Shown: positions 9,850 through 21,176, counted from the stretch's first letter. The stretch: DNA of 64,000 nucleotides from Lucinisca nassula (GCA_963580285.1 OY757017.1:13776538-13840537); one strand, 5' to 3'. Translations and numbers: made by a program. Notes: generated by a model from the sequence alone, not told the origin.

Positions 9850-10482
9850 CCCATATTCTACAGCTAACGCTTTTACGCAACACGCTGACCTCACTGCGAT
9901 ACAATAAACGCTGGTTTTTTCTATAAATATGTTACAGGGATTTCCTACAAATCAGCGATAGTCACATGGACAACAGCACTAATAGATATTTTGTCCTTAT
10001 ATCTTTGGGTCGATTGTTTATTGGGTCGATAAACAATCGACCCAAACAACTCACGGTTACTTACAGTAAGGCTGGTAAAAGTTAGAGCTTAAAATATAAT
10101 GGCTAATCAATGATGCCACAGTAATCTCTGACAAATTGATCATTTTTTCGTTCTGGCTTTCTGTCTTTCTGACTCTTACCACATGTTATACTTCACCAGA
10201 CAGGCCTGAGCAACAGTGTAGACTCAAATGCGCCACAGAACGCGGACATTCATCTTGCTATTTTTGACACAACCTTGTGTAGTACATTTTACGTATCAAA
10301 TAATCGATTACTAGCCAGTCAATAACGATAATCATTTTTGTGTAATTTATGGATCGATTAATCAATTACTGGCTTACTATAAGCACCAAGCCAGGCGTCA
10401 TGGTGACAATATTTTCAGTATATATGGAAGATCCTCTACGTCTCTATGTGACTGATACCTTATGGATGCGATTAGCGAAACC
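9850..10482. other. Intergenic; small hairpin at 10005-10045
   Basis: tgggtcgattgtttattggg with its complement forms a 17-bp hairpin. The motif atcgaccc recurs near 51300. No gene. Confidence 0.4.
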
Positions 10483-10723
10483 ACCATGTAAACAAGCCCG
10501 TGTAATGATCACGCCCTCTAAACCCCACTTTATATGTTTAAGTGGGGCTAACATTATTTTTTCTTATTTCTGCCTCAATGACGCAGTTCTAACGGGCACC
10601 CAAAACCTATGTTTGGAGGATAAGTAAATAATACATGTATATCATAAATTATTGTCAGAAAAATGACTGTCATAGACGTATTAAAAATGCACTATATTAC
10701 ACGGATGTGTACTCGTAATGTAT
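10483..10723 (-). mobile_element. MITE P2 copy, near full length
   Basis: Left aaacaagcccgtgtaatgat, right tacacggatgtgtactcgta (the P2 ends), core reduced to agttctaacgggcaccc. Confidence 0.65.
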
Positions 10724-10769
10724 GGACACTCGTTGCTAGGTAACTCCCACTCCATGTATGTATCATTGG

Positions 10770-10800
10770 GGGGATGGGGGGGGGGGGGGGGGGGGGGGGT
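10770..10800. repeat. Poly(G) run
   Basis: Twenty or more consecutive G; slippage-prone, length may vary by assembly. Confidence 0.8.
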
Positions 10801-10857
10801 AGTAACACTACATATAGTCCTTTTCCAAAGCGAGTTCCATTAATGGTTGTGTTTCAT

Positions 10858-10980
10858 ATCAACAATCTGTATTTCGAGCAGAAATAAGAAAAATATAACA
10901 ATTTTTCATCTTAAAATCTTCGTTTTTTTGACGGTAAAATTTACAATGTGTCTACAGGTATAGGCGTGTTTCGTAATGTA
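10858..10980 (+). mobile_element. MITE P1 right half
   Basis: From aacaatctgtatttcgagca to ggtataggcgtgtttcgtaa; left half absent. Confidence 0.65.
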
Positions 10981-11041
10981 TGGGGATTAGGTAGATGTAG
11001 CGTTGCATTCTGTGTGCTATTAATACAACGGTGACATGGTG

Positions 11042-11150
11042 CATTCTTTCATATTTCCAAAATAACGTTTACCCCTGGAAACCCCAGTGTTCTCAATATA
11101 AAGTGGGGATAAGAGGGATGTTTATTTCACGGTCTGGTTACATTTAATAT
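11042..11150 (+). mobile_element. MITE P2 right half
   Basis: Contains tttacccctggaaacccc, tatataa-type box, and tttatttcacggtctg, the right flank and end of P2. Confidence 0.6.
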
Positions 11151-11339
11151 GCTATTCACATTGATAAAACAGACTCAAGCTGATGAACAGGGCGAACGAA
11201 AAGCAGTCAAGTAAGCTGTTTTCTACGCTGTAATTCAAGGCTTTATTTTCCTTATTCAGCTTTTTGATTGTTGCAGAGTAGGACTGGCTTTAAAGGCATT
11301 TATTATTGATTATCGAGAACTATAATTTCATTACATAAT

Positions 11340-11605
11340 ATTATGTAGCCCTCAGTGCTGACTGAAGAGAAGTCCTGGTCTTCAATAGGTAAGAAGCCTC
11401 CTGGCGAAAAAGCAATAGTTTACTAATTATTGAGTAAAGTGTGCATTGTTGATTTTCCCCTTAAGAACCTCAGTCAGTGGATTCAACAAGAGCTACTAAT
11501 TATCCTATTAGGGGCCGCCTTTGATCTGCTATAGACAGTATATCACAATGGGCAATAAAACAATTATGAACACACGGTGTATGCTACTGTTACAAAAATA
11601 AATGC
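11340..11605 (+). repeat. 265-bp direct duplication, left copy
   Basis: Begins attatgtagccctcagtgct and ends near ctgttacaaaaataaatgca. The right copy is 11992-12255. A MITE G copy with a nested SINE-B fills the gap between them. Confidence 0.8.
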
Positions 11606-11991
11606 ATTAAGACCACTTTTGGGACTGTTCAAAAGTAGTCTTAAATACCACTTTTGAACAGTCCCAAAAGTGGCCTCCCACTAGAGCACAATGAATGCAG
11701 AAAACACAAAGAAAATGTACCTGAAACCTTCTAAATATCCTTTTAAAAGCACAATTTTCTGAATTTTAGGTGGTCTTAATTTTTTTGTTTTGGTTTCCGG
11801 CCCTTTCAAGATTATTTCACTCATATCGAGCGGAGTAAACGGAGAAAAACCACCTGACCTTCCATTGTAGAACTTGGCGTCTGACATGTGACCCGAGCGA
11901 GGCTCGAACCCACAGCGGTGAGAGACCTAATGTTTAAGAGTCAGCGCTCTTATCAACCAGGCCACGGAGGCCCGTAGATGGTCTTACTGTA
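11606..11991 (+). mobile_element. MITE G copy G2 split by SINE-B
   Basis: Left hairpin ttttgggactgttcaaaag / cttttgaacagtcccaaaag, then the G body to taggtggtcttaat. SINE-B copy B3 interrupts it, and the last bases atggtcttactgta resume at 11976. Confidence 0.75.
11790..11974 (-). mobile_element. SINE-B copy B3 inside MITE G2
   Basis: Full head on the minus strand (cctccgtggcctggttgat) and body to ccctttcaagattatttca. It is younger than the MITE it splits. Confidence 0.8.
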
Positions 11992-12255
11992 TTATGTAGC
12001 CCTCAGTGCTGACTGAAGAGAAGACCTCGTCTTCAATAGGAAAGAGGCCTCTTTTTGGAAAAGCAATAGTTTACCAATTATTGACTAGAGTGTGCAATAC
12101 TGATTTCCCCCTAAGTACCTCAGTCAGTGGATTCAACAAGAGCTACTAATAACCATATTAGGGACCACCTTTGATCTGCTATAGACAGTATATCACAAGG
12201 AGCAATAAAACAATTATGAACACACGGTGTGTGCTACTGTTACAAGAATAAATAG
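11992..12255 (+). repeat. 265-bp direct duplication, right copy
   Basis: Matches 11340-11605 with scattered substitutions, including the shared agctactaat and acaattatgaacacacggtg segments. Confidence 0.8.
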
Positions 12256-12960
12256 TGGCGTTTAAAGTGTGTGTGGGGGGAGGGGTATCAAAATTTCGTG
12301 ATGATATCAGTGTAGGAAAAGGAGGGTAGGGTATAGATAAGACCATGCCATGTGGAAATGTCGGATATTTTTATCAGGTATGGCCAGACTTCTATCTTTT
12401 ATGTTAATAGAATTAAAACTTTTCACCTGAAAATTTGAGGCATTTTATTTTACTGATTTCGAAATGAAATAAGAAGTCCCCTGCGAAACCTAGTTTCTCT
12501 TGCATATAGCTCGTACTCGATTGTTTGCCTGGGTCTGTTAAAATAACTAAATACTGCATGGCAATTCATCAAACTAGACGATTTCTATCAGACCTGTCAG
12601 AGATCTTGTAGTATGTTCGCGACCATTACGTCAAAGGCACCTTTTCGTGTGTTTCGGCTTGTCACATTAAATAGTATCTGTTCTCGTTGCTACACGGAAC
12701 CATAAAAACGAATGATTTGTCACATTAATGATTATCTACTGTTAATTTAATTTTACGCTTATGTCCAGCAAAGATATGGGAGAGCAGAGGTGTTGTAACA
12801 TGTTATATATACACGCTTGTTACAGCTACGGAAACGGTCTCAGGGGAGATTACTTAAAAAACAGTTTGTATCTCTTAGGAATGATGGTCTACTCTTACTT
12901 TTTAATCATGTAGGTTTTTGATTTGTTGTAGTTGTGACTATGTTTGGCACACTTTCGAGG
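12256..12960. other. Intergenic, no feature
   Basis: Nothing recognised beyond a short G-rich tract near 12275. Confidence 0.45.
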
Positions 12961-12964
12961 TTAT

Positions 12965-13175
12965 TACAGTAAAATTCCTATATTAAGACCATCTTTGGGA
13001 CTGTCCAAAAGTGGTCTTTAAGACCACTTTTGAACAGTACCAAAAGTGGTCTCTGACCAGAGGACATTGTTTGCAGACAACACAATGACAGAAAAACTAC
13101 ATCCTTCTAAATAAACTTTTTAAAGCAGAAATAGTCTTAATTTTAGGTGGTTTTCAATAGCGGAATTTCACTGTA
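12965..13175 (+). mobile_element. MITE G copy G3, full length
   Basis: Starts tacagtaaaattcctatatt and ends gcggaatttcactgta, with the inner hairpin complete. It is the best intact example of family G, about 210 bp. Confidence 0.8.
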
Positions 13176-13183
13176 TTCACATC

Positions 13184-13358
13184 TGGTTTTAGTTTAACGG
13201 CCATTTTAAGACTATTTCACTCATTTCGAAGCCGACCGTTAGCCATCGGTCGGCGAAAACCGGAGTACTCGGAGAAAAACCATCTGACCTACCGTTGCAG
13301 AACTTGACGTGCGTCTCACATATGATCTGTGCTAGGGTAGAACTCAGGGATGAGAGAC
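13184..13358 (-). mobile_element. SINE-B copy B4, head-truncated
   Basis: Body of SINE-B on the minus strand ending near the head-side gtgagagacc equivalent; C-rich and CA-rich tract follows. Confidence 0.65.
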
Positions 13359-13464
13359 CACCCCCACCCACCCCCCACCCCCCACACACACACACCTGAA
13401 CCCACTTTATACCGAGAAAAGTGGAATTTATGGTGGAGGAGTGTTAAGTAATATCCGCTCATCA

Positions 13465-13580
13465 TGTGAACAAGTCTGTGTGAAATGAACACCTCCATAA
13501 ACCTCACTTTACTTGTTTACTGAGAAAAATGAGTTTACAATGGTACACATTATCTTTCTTATTTTTGCTCCAACACATAG
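13465..13580 (-). mobile_element. MITE P2 half copy
   Basis: catgtgaacaagtctgtgtg, aaacctcactttac and tctttcttatttttgctcca are the P2 end and inner flank; the core is missing. Confidence 0.6.
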
Positions 13581-13624
13581 TTAGGTCCAACACAAAGTGT
13601 ACAAAAAAAAAAAACAAAAAAAAA

Positions 13625-13700
13625 ACAGGAAGTCCAAAAAGTTGTCTCCCATTTAAATTTGGCAGAAAACTTATCAGGTGTTTTCATTTCCCTTATCGCT
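13625..13700 (+). repeat. MITE K right-end fragment
   Basis: Carries caggaagtccaaaaagttgt, ttggcagaaaa and aggtgttttcatttccctta, the right third of family K. Confidence 0.55.
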
Positions 13701-13971
13701 CTGCATGCTGGGAATTTTTTTCAGCAGACGACATATTTTTCTTATTTTCCATGTAAAAAGGATTTGATATCTCATGCAGATTTTTAGATATCGAGTCCTG
13801 TTTTCTTGGTATAAATAAGAAAAATATCAACAATCTGTCGTTAGCTGAATTAGCCCAGAGTGTGGTTAAGGTTAAAGCAGTTGGGTTCCTTCTTTTCTAT
13901 ACGCGACAGTGTTGAGCCCTTTTTGGAGGAAATCACGTGAACAAGTCCTCATTGAGTTCTAGCGTGCATCT

Positions 13972-14054
13972 ACAGTCTATGTTGACTGCTCCAAATCAAA
14001 GATTGTGGTTACTCATAAGGACCGCCTCATTGAGGCAGTTCTAACGTGCACCTA
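13972..14054. repeat. First unit of the P2-core satellite
   Basis: Reads tctatgttgactgctccaaa, then a core with an intact apex (ccgcctcattgaggcagttc) up to cacctaca. The array is interrupted right after it by the TA-flanked insertion at 14055. Confidence 0.75.
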
Positions 14055-15240
14055 CACGTTAAAAAATAAGTGTTTACTCGACGTAAAGGCAGATTACACT
14101 AAAACTCTTATGAGCTAGAACCATACACCATTTTGGGTGTAAAGTGTTACTTTGAGTAACAATATACTGATAACTTGTATAGTTTACTCCAACTTTGGTG
14201 TAGCACTGCATAGTTGGTGTTTGGTGTAACAATTCTACAAAATAAGAGTTACGTTTCGCGTTTGAAATGATACACAATTCATGGTGTAATGTTTGCTACT
14301 AAATAGCGTTATTTTAGTCATACTACAGGGTAACATTTTTGAAGGGAGGTGTAGCTGTGAACATTACACTTTTTTCAGTGTAATGAAATATCGGTGTAAT
14401 ATTTTTTCAAATGATGGATAACATTTCCTTATGTTCAGTGTAAGAAAGTAATTACACATTGAAAGCGTTATCTTTCCAGCTTATCGGCGCTGTGTTTGCA
14501 CTTATACTGGGGTTTTGTTCTACCTTAACGTAAGTTAACGTTTCCTGTCGAATCGTGTAACTAGTCGTACAGAATACGACATATATTGGCCCTACAACAT
14601 ATGTTATTTTGTTCCTCTTTTATGTCATATAGCTCAAAACGGCATACATATCATATAAATTATATAATTATTAATACTGATTATAGGTTTGTTTCATGCG
14701 TAATGAAAATCCTGGTAAATGAGATTAAAATGAGATAAATTCTATTTCAGTATAAACACAATTTTTGTTAAATAAAGAATTTATACAAAATCTAATGGAA
14801 AGTACAACATTTTACACTAGCGTTTTACAGAAACTTTAGCATAGCATTATCATTAAAAAAAGGAAAATGTTACCCATTAAAAAGGGTATCGGAGTCTAAT
14901 AAGCTCTATACCAATTGGAAAAAAGATAAATAATTATGATACATACTGTTAAATGTCCACTGTGGTGTAACCAGTCTTAATTATTGGTGTGTTGTTACAC
15001 CGATTTAACGAAGGAAACAATACATCAACCTCGCAACGGAAACGTTTCCTTCAATGGTACATTTACACCAGTAGTGAAGATCAGTTACACTGTGGTGTAA
15101 ACTTTTCTTCGATCTTCGAGTGCTTAATTACACCATATATTTGGATTAATAGCCGGCAAATCGGCGAAAAGTTACCGAACATACACTGGAGATAATTTAC
15201 ACCAAAATTGGTGTAATGTTTCTTTTCATTTTTTACAGTG
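14055..15240. mobile_element. 1186-bp non-autonomous DNA transposon in the satellite
   Basis: Imperfect inverted ends CACGTTAAAAAATAAG and (reverse complement of the right end) CACTGTAAAAAATGAAAAG, each bordered by TA. Removing it and one TA rejoins the satellite sequence cacctaca-atctatgtt. TA duplication and a CAC/CAG-T start fit Tc1/mariner-type transposition (family knowledge). No transposase frame; the best internal frames are under 70 codons. The interior is studded with ggtgtaa / ttacacc motifs, at least ten in both orientations. Confidence 0.7.
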
Positions 15241-15242
15241 TA

Positions 15243-16984
15243 CAATCTATGTTGATTGCTCCAAATCTATGCTTATGGGTACTGGTTAGAACCGTCTCAT
15301 TGAGGCGGTTATAACGAGACCTACAATCTATGTTGGCTGCTCCAAATCATAGATTGTGGGTACTCGTTAGACCCTCCTCATTGAAACAATTTTAACGAGC
15401 ACCTACAACCCATGTTGACTGCTCCAAAGCATAGATTGTGGGTACTCGTTAGAACCGTCTCATTGAAACAATTCTAACGAGCACCTACAACCCATGTTGA
15501 CTGCTCCAAAGCATATATTGTGAGTACTCGTTAGAACCGCCTCATTGAAACAATTCTAACGAGCACCTACAACCCATGTTGACTGCTCCAAAGCATAGAT
15601 TGTGAGTACTCGTTAGAACCACCTCATTGAAACAATTCTAACGAGCACCTACAACCCATGTTGACTGCTCCAAAGCATAGATTGTGAGTACTCGTTAGAA
15701 CCGCCTCATTAAAACAATTCTAACGAGCACCTACAACCCATGTTGACTGCTCCAAAGCATAGATTGTGAGTACTCGTTAGATCCGCCTCATTGAAACAAT
15801 TCTAACGAGCACCTACAACCCATGTTGACTGCTCCAAAGCATAGATTGTGAGTACTCGTTAGAACCACCTCATTGAAACAATTCTAACGAGCACCTACAA
15901 CCCATGTTGACTGCTCCAAAGCATAGATTGTGAGTACTCATTAGAACCGCCTCATTGAAACAATTCTAACGAGCACCTACAACCCATGTTGACTGCTCCA
16001 AATCATAGATTGTGAGTATTCGTTAGAACCGCCTCATTGAAACAATTCCAACGAGCACCTTCAACCCATGTTAACTGCTCCAAAGCATAGACTGTGAGTA
16101 CTCGTTAGAACCACCTCATTGAAACAATTCTAACGAGCATCTACAACCCATGTTGACTGCTCCAAAGCATAGATTGTGAGTACTCGTTAGAACCGCCTCA
16201 TTAAAACAATTCTAACGAGCACCTACAACCCATGTTGACTGCTCCAAAGCATAGATTGTGAGTACTCGTTAGATCCGCCTCATTGAAACAATTCTAACGA
16301 GCACCTACAACCCATGTTGACTGCTCCAAAGCATAGATTGTGAGTACTCGTTAGAACCACCTCATTGAAACAATTCTAACGAGCACCTACAACCCATGTT
16401 GACTGCTCCAAAGCATAGATTGTGAGTACTCATTAGAACCGCCTCATTGAAACAATTCTAACGAGCACCTACAACCCATGTTGACTGCTCCAAATCATAG
16501 ATTGTGAGTATTCGTTAGAACCGCCTCATTGAAACAATTCCAACGAGCACCTTCAACCCATGTTGACTGCTCCAAAGCATAGATTGTGAGTATTCGTTAG
16601 AACCGCCTCATTAAAACAATTGTAACGAGCACCTACAGCCCATGTTGACTGCTCAAAAGCATAGATTGTGAGTACTCGTTAGAACCGCCTCATTTAAACA
16701 ATTCTAACGAGCACCTACAACCCATTTTGACTGCTCCAAAGCATAGATTGTGAGTACTCGTTAGATTCGCCTCATTGAAACAATTCTAACGAGCACCTAC
16801 AACCCATGTTGACTGCTACAAAGCATAGATTGTGAGTACTCGTTAGAACCGCCTCATTAAAACAATTCTATCGAGCATCTACAACCCATGTTAACTGCTC
16901 CAAAGCATAGATTGTGGGTACTCGTTAGAACCGCCTCATAAAAACAATTCTAACGAAAACCTACAATCTATGTTGACTGCTCCA
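15243..16984. repeat. Satellite of about 21 units of 82 bp derived from the P2 core
   Basis: Phase marker gctcca recurs at 15258, 15339, 15421, 15503, 15585, 15667 and so on to 16979, an 82-bp period. Each unit holds agtactcgttagaaccgcct and aattctaacgagcacc: the P2 hairpin with its right apex arm decayed. The first unit still has the intact gaggcgg arm. Shared variants (attaaaac, agatccgcc, cattagaacc, tattcg, ccaacgagcaccttc) repeat in order at a distance of 492 bp, a six-unit higher-order repeat. Confidence 0.9.
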
Positions 16985-17320
16985 TGATTAATTGCAGTCA
17001 ATATAGGTTATAGGTGTTCTTTGTTTATACACTACCTTTTGTGTTCCTCAATATATGTTATCCCTTTCTCGGGGAGACGAAACAAAATGACCCAAAAAGG
17101 AATGACGTGTCGTTAAACCCCAATTCTAACACAGCGCGCCTATATAGGCAATGGAAAACAAATGTGTTTTATTCTGCAACAAATCACAGCTCGGAAGAGC
17201 GTGACGAGTGACGTCATTAAATACTGCAAATTTATGAGATCACTAGTCGATTTCCTAGACGTTGGACGGTGTAACGTCATTTTCTCGCATAGAAAACGTT
17301 AGAAAAGGATATAAATGCAT
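16985..17320. other. Intergenic, possible V-element body
   Basis: No gene; contains cgcgcctatataggc, a short palindrome, and gtgacgtcatt. It may belong to repeat V, whose hairpin follows. Confidence 0.4.
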
Positions 17321-17329
17321 GTGTTTCAG

Positions 17330-17620
17330 TCGATAATTTTAGCGGGATTTCTTCTAACAATGGCGAAAAGTTGTGAGATTTTGAAGGAAACAACAGCATT
17401 ACTGCCGATTTTCAGCCTGTTAGAATCGAAATAGATCAGCTCTATGTTGTGATTTGTTGAGTAATAAATCACAGTTTGTCGGTCAGTTGTAAGTAGACAA
17501 ATCACGCGCGCTACGCGCTCGTGATTTGTCAACTTTACAACTGACCTCCATACTGTGATTTATTACTCAACAAATCACAGTTAGAGCTGATCTATTTCTT
17601 AAACAAACGAACAAAAAACA
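17330..17620. repeat. Repeat V with 170-bp hairpin
   Basis: gaaatagatcagctcta (17429) pairs with tagagctgatctatttc (17582). Inside, tgatttgttgagtaataaat and its complement are inverted around cacgcgcgctacgcgctcgtg. Related sequence occurs at 52590-52745 and an end fragment near 430-450. Confidence 0.65.
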
Positions 17621-18436
17621 AAAATAACAACAAATTGAACAAACCCAAAAAAACCACTACAGTGTATTAAGGGGAATCGGAACACCTTTAGGGGAGGCAA
17701 CTTATGCAAAAGTATTTTTGTCTCCAATGTCAATAGGGGCAACTCTTAAAGGAAAGAATTTGCTCCTGAGAACATTTTCTTTCCTTTAAGAGTAGACCCC
17801 TTTTTCAGTAGGACATGGCTTATACACGGGTGGTGATCAGGGGAACTAGCTCGAAAATGAGTCAATGAAAATTTGTTCCCTCGACACATCCGGGGGCTCT
17901 CGAGCTAGCTCCATCACCAGGAAACTTGTAAACAAAGGTAGGTCTCGAAGTGTTTTATCACCATTTTTTCCTTTGTAAGCTAAAAAAAACCGGCAATGCA
18001 GTTCCAAATAGAAATGATTTAACTTTGTACCCCGCTAGAATTTGCCATGGAAATTTGCAGCGCTGGAGTATGAATGAAAGGAAACTTTTTATGACGGATC
18101 GGAAAAATTGATAATTTAATTCAAAACGGAGATTTTGGCCGATGATTTTTCATTTTCCTTCAAAAGTACGCCCTTCACACCCCCAGAAGCAACATCCCTA
18201 GTGAAATGAAACATGGAACGTTTGAAATAAGCAAATTTTGGCCGTGATTACGTAATTTGCGACTTATGACGAAATTACTGTCCGAGCTAGTCTTCTCGAC
18301 AAGGAGCTAGTTCACTCGACATGGAGATATTGCCCTCAAAAATGAAGATGAAACATTCATCAGATGACTGGGGCCTGATTCGATGTCTTTCTATGGTCCC
18401 ACCCAGTTTATCCCACGTGTTTCTTTACCTCTGGCA

Positions 18437-19115
18437 AGTGGGGTAACAAGATACTATGCCTACAAGACGTCCACCTCAGTCGTTTCTTCCTGGTCGTTTC
18501 GCCCCCATTTTGCACCCATAGCTGTTTCGCCCACAAAGCCTGGTCTTTTCGCCCCCTTAGTCATTCCCACCCCCCACCTAGTTGCTTAGCCCCCATCCCA
18601 ATTTAGAACTGATCAATGGATGGATGGATGTTGGTTGGATGGATGGTTGGTTGGATGGATGGATGGATTGATGGGTACACTACAGAGAGGGATAAGTGAG
18701 TGGGTATTTGGATGGATGGGTCCATTGGAAGACGGATGAACGAACGAACGTACAGACGGACGGACAGACAGACATACGGCATAAAAGCATTTTAGTTAGA
18801 TCCTCTATCGGATATAATACTCAAAATGTAGGGATGATACTTAGTCGAATGATTCATGAATAACTATAATAATCTAGGGAATAAAATGTAAAGAGGCGCC
18901 CGATTATCTAGCACAGGAATATATTATATATATATTGATGCATGACCGGTATTTTTTCTGCTAAGGAATAGTCCTTTGGAACTGTTTCCTTGGAAAACGC
19001 CCATCTGAAAAGAAAATCGAATATTCAATATAACGCTTATTATGTATAATCTCAATTTGAGTTTGCAGCTAAATGGTTAAACCAGACAGACAGCGCACTT
19101 AACCACCAGGCCCAC
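18437..19115. other. Spacer of the foldback element
   Basis: Holds repeated cgtttcgcccccat-like phrases at 18480-18600, a TGGA microsatellite, and a gacggacggacagacaga stretch. No gene. Confidence 0.5.
18613..18730. repeat. TGGA microsatellite
   Basis: Imperfect run of tggatggatggatg with tggt variants. Confidence 0.8.
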
Positions 19116-19799
19116 TAGCCAGAGGTAAAGAAACCAGTTGGATAAGCTGGGTGGGACCATAGAAAGACATCGAATCAGGCCCCAGTCATCTGATGAATGT
19201 TTCATCTTTGAGGGCACTATCTCCGTGTCGAGTGAACTAGCTCGGACAGTAATTTCTTCATAAGTCGCAAGTTACATAATCACGGCCAAAATAGTTTGCT
19301 TATTTCAAACGCTCCATGTTTCATTTCACTAGGGATGTTGCTTCTGGGGCTGTGAAGGGCGTACTTTTGACGGAAAATGAAAAATCGTCGGCCAAAATCT
19401 CCGTGTTGACATAAATTGACAATTTTTTCAGGTCCGTGATTAAAAATTTCCTTTCATTCATACTCCAACGCTGCAAATTTCCGTAGCAAATTCTAGCGGG
19501 ATACAAAGTTAAATCATTTCTATGTGGCACTGCATTGCCGGATTTTTTTTTATAGCTTACAAAGAAAAATGGTGATAAAACTCTTCGAGACCTACCTATG
19601 TTTACAAGTTTTCTGGTGATGGAGCTAGCTCGAGAGCTCCCGGATGTGTCGAGGGAACAAATTTCCATTTTCGAGCTAGTTCCCCTGATTACCACCCGTG
19701 TTATAGAAAGGCGAACAGGAGGTCCCGAAAGTTGTTTCCCTTTGAAAAATGGCGAGCGGAAAAATCTGCAAGGTGTTCCCATACCCCTTAAGTCCCTTA

Positions 19800-20224
19800 A
19801 TGTGCGTATATCGCATAGAAAATCAACTATTTTATCAGAAGATTCCATCTGAACGTTAACGTTATCAATCACTGCAAACAAATCTTGTTCGACGTTTGCT
19901 AGATCTTTACCAATAAACAATAATAATGCACTGGACGAAGGTGTCGCGTATCTCACGCCGTCACTAGGGTGTCGTGTATCTTACGTCACAAGGCCTGCTG
20001 TTCTTTCAGCATGTAAGGTAGAGGATGGAGTGCTGTTATTTTTTTCAGTTTCTACAATTCCCTTCATTTTCCTCTCTCTACCGTGTCCTCCACTTTCAAC
20101 TCCCCTACGGTCTCTTCTATCTCGTTTCTACCTTCCTCTGGTAGTTGATACAAAATGACCAACAAGTGTTGACGCACACAATCTAACAATAATAATGAAC
20201 CACAATGAAATGTGCCGTGCTGAC
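19800..20224. other. Intergenic, no feature
   Basis: cgtcgtatctcacg-like phrases occur twice (19940, 19970); a pyrimidine-rich tract lies at 20040-20150. No gene. Confidence 0.4.
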
Positions 20225-20608
20225 TTTATTAATTCTTATCCTGCTGAATAAATCAATTTACCCACATTCATTGCTAAATAGCAACCGATCAAAATATCTG
20301 ATATACAGTAGTCGTTCAGTTCACAAACTGCATGACAAACGGTGTAGATCCTGATCAGATAGCTTTCATTAACCCTGCGATATAAATTAATTTAGGCGCA
20401 CCCATTGCTGACCAGCAACCAATCAAATTACTTGATATTCTGCAGTTGTTTAATTCACAAACTGCATGAAAAACTGTTGATCCTGATCAGATGGCTTCCA
20501 TTAATCCTTATCCTACTGAATAAATTAACTAGAAGAAGATATCTGATCTTGATCTAACACTGTTTGAATAAAAGATAGTGGTTGTCAAGTTCAGCGGGAT
20601 AATGGTTA
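20225..20608. mobile_element. MITE R, two units in tandem
   Basis: Starts ttcttatcctgctgaataaa and ends cagcgggataatggttaa, the R ends. The internal segment with agcaaccgatcaaaat ... cacaaactgcatgacaaac ... gatcctgatcagat is present twice, at about 20226 and 20384. Confidence 0.6.
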
Positions 20609-20641
20609 AAAAAAAGCCTGAAATCAGTTAGCAATTACTAA

Positions 20642-20783
20642 TTGAGGCGGTTCTAACGAGTACCCACAACCTATGTCTTGGAGCAGAAATAAGGAGATTA
20701 CTGTTTACACCCGTAAACCCCAGTTTTCTCTATATAAAGTGGGGTTTGGGGGGTCTTTATTTCACGGACTTGTTCACGTGATT
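20642..20783 (+). mobile_element. MITE P2 right half
   Basis: Begins gaggcggttctaacgagtac and ends cacggacttgttcacgtgat. Confidence 0.75.
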
Positions 20784-21176
20784 AAATCAATGCATATCTG
20801 AAACAAATTAAAATGATATTTTCACATTGTGGAAAGATACATGTATGATAGCTTCATACTTAGAAATTAAAAAAAAACATGTAACATGACCATGTTTTTC
20901 CCACAGGGGCAGCCCGGACTACTTTTTAACGTATAAAAGAAATTTTCTTTTTACGATAAATACCAAAAATACTTTATCTCGTGTATTGAAAACACCAGAA
21001 CTGTCACTCTTGCCTCGCACACGTGAAAATTCTGAAGTTGAAAGCACACTCGATGAAATATTTTTGGTTTTCACCTCAAAATTTAAATGTCCTTTATGTA
21101 CTTACTGAAGTTTTTCTTTTACCCCTACAAAGCCTTTTTTCTCTTTGTGAAGAAAATACAGTTTGCAAGACCGTTC
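20784..21176. other. Intergenic, no feature
   Basis: AT-rich, nothing recognised. Confidence 0.45.

Larger units (their letters stand above)
17824..19701. mobile_element. 1.9-kb foldback element nested in MITE K2
   Basis: Ends ACACGGGTGGTGATCAGGGG and (right, complement) ACACGGGTGGTAATCAGGGG. The two arms, 17824-18436 and 19116-19701, are inverted copies about 600 bp long with scattered changes. Flanks are TAT on both sides, a 3-bp target duplication. The right arm's 211-codon minus-strand frame has a broken counterpart in the left arm and no known motif, so it is not called a gene. The transposon class is not determined. Confidence 0.75.
17667..19792 (+). mobile_element. MITE K copy K2 carrying a large nested element
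   Basis: Left half ttaaggggaatcggaacacc to gtaggacatggcttat (17667-17823); right half tatagaaaggcgaacagg to ggtgttcccataccccttaa (19702-19792). The two halves form one ordinary K element (compare 21177-21432) split by the foldback element between them. Confidence 0.75.

Noticed and set aside
15243..16984. CRISPR-like array
   Set aside because: Regular repeats, but there are no variable spacers: the whole 82-bp unit repeats, in a eukaryotic context with MITE ancestry.
19321..19956. 211-codon minus-strand frame
   Set aside because: Lies in the right arm of the foldback element and extends beyond it; the left arm's counterpart is broken and no motif is visible.
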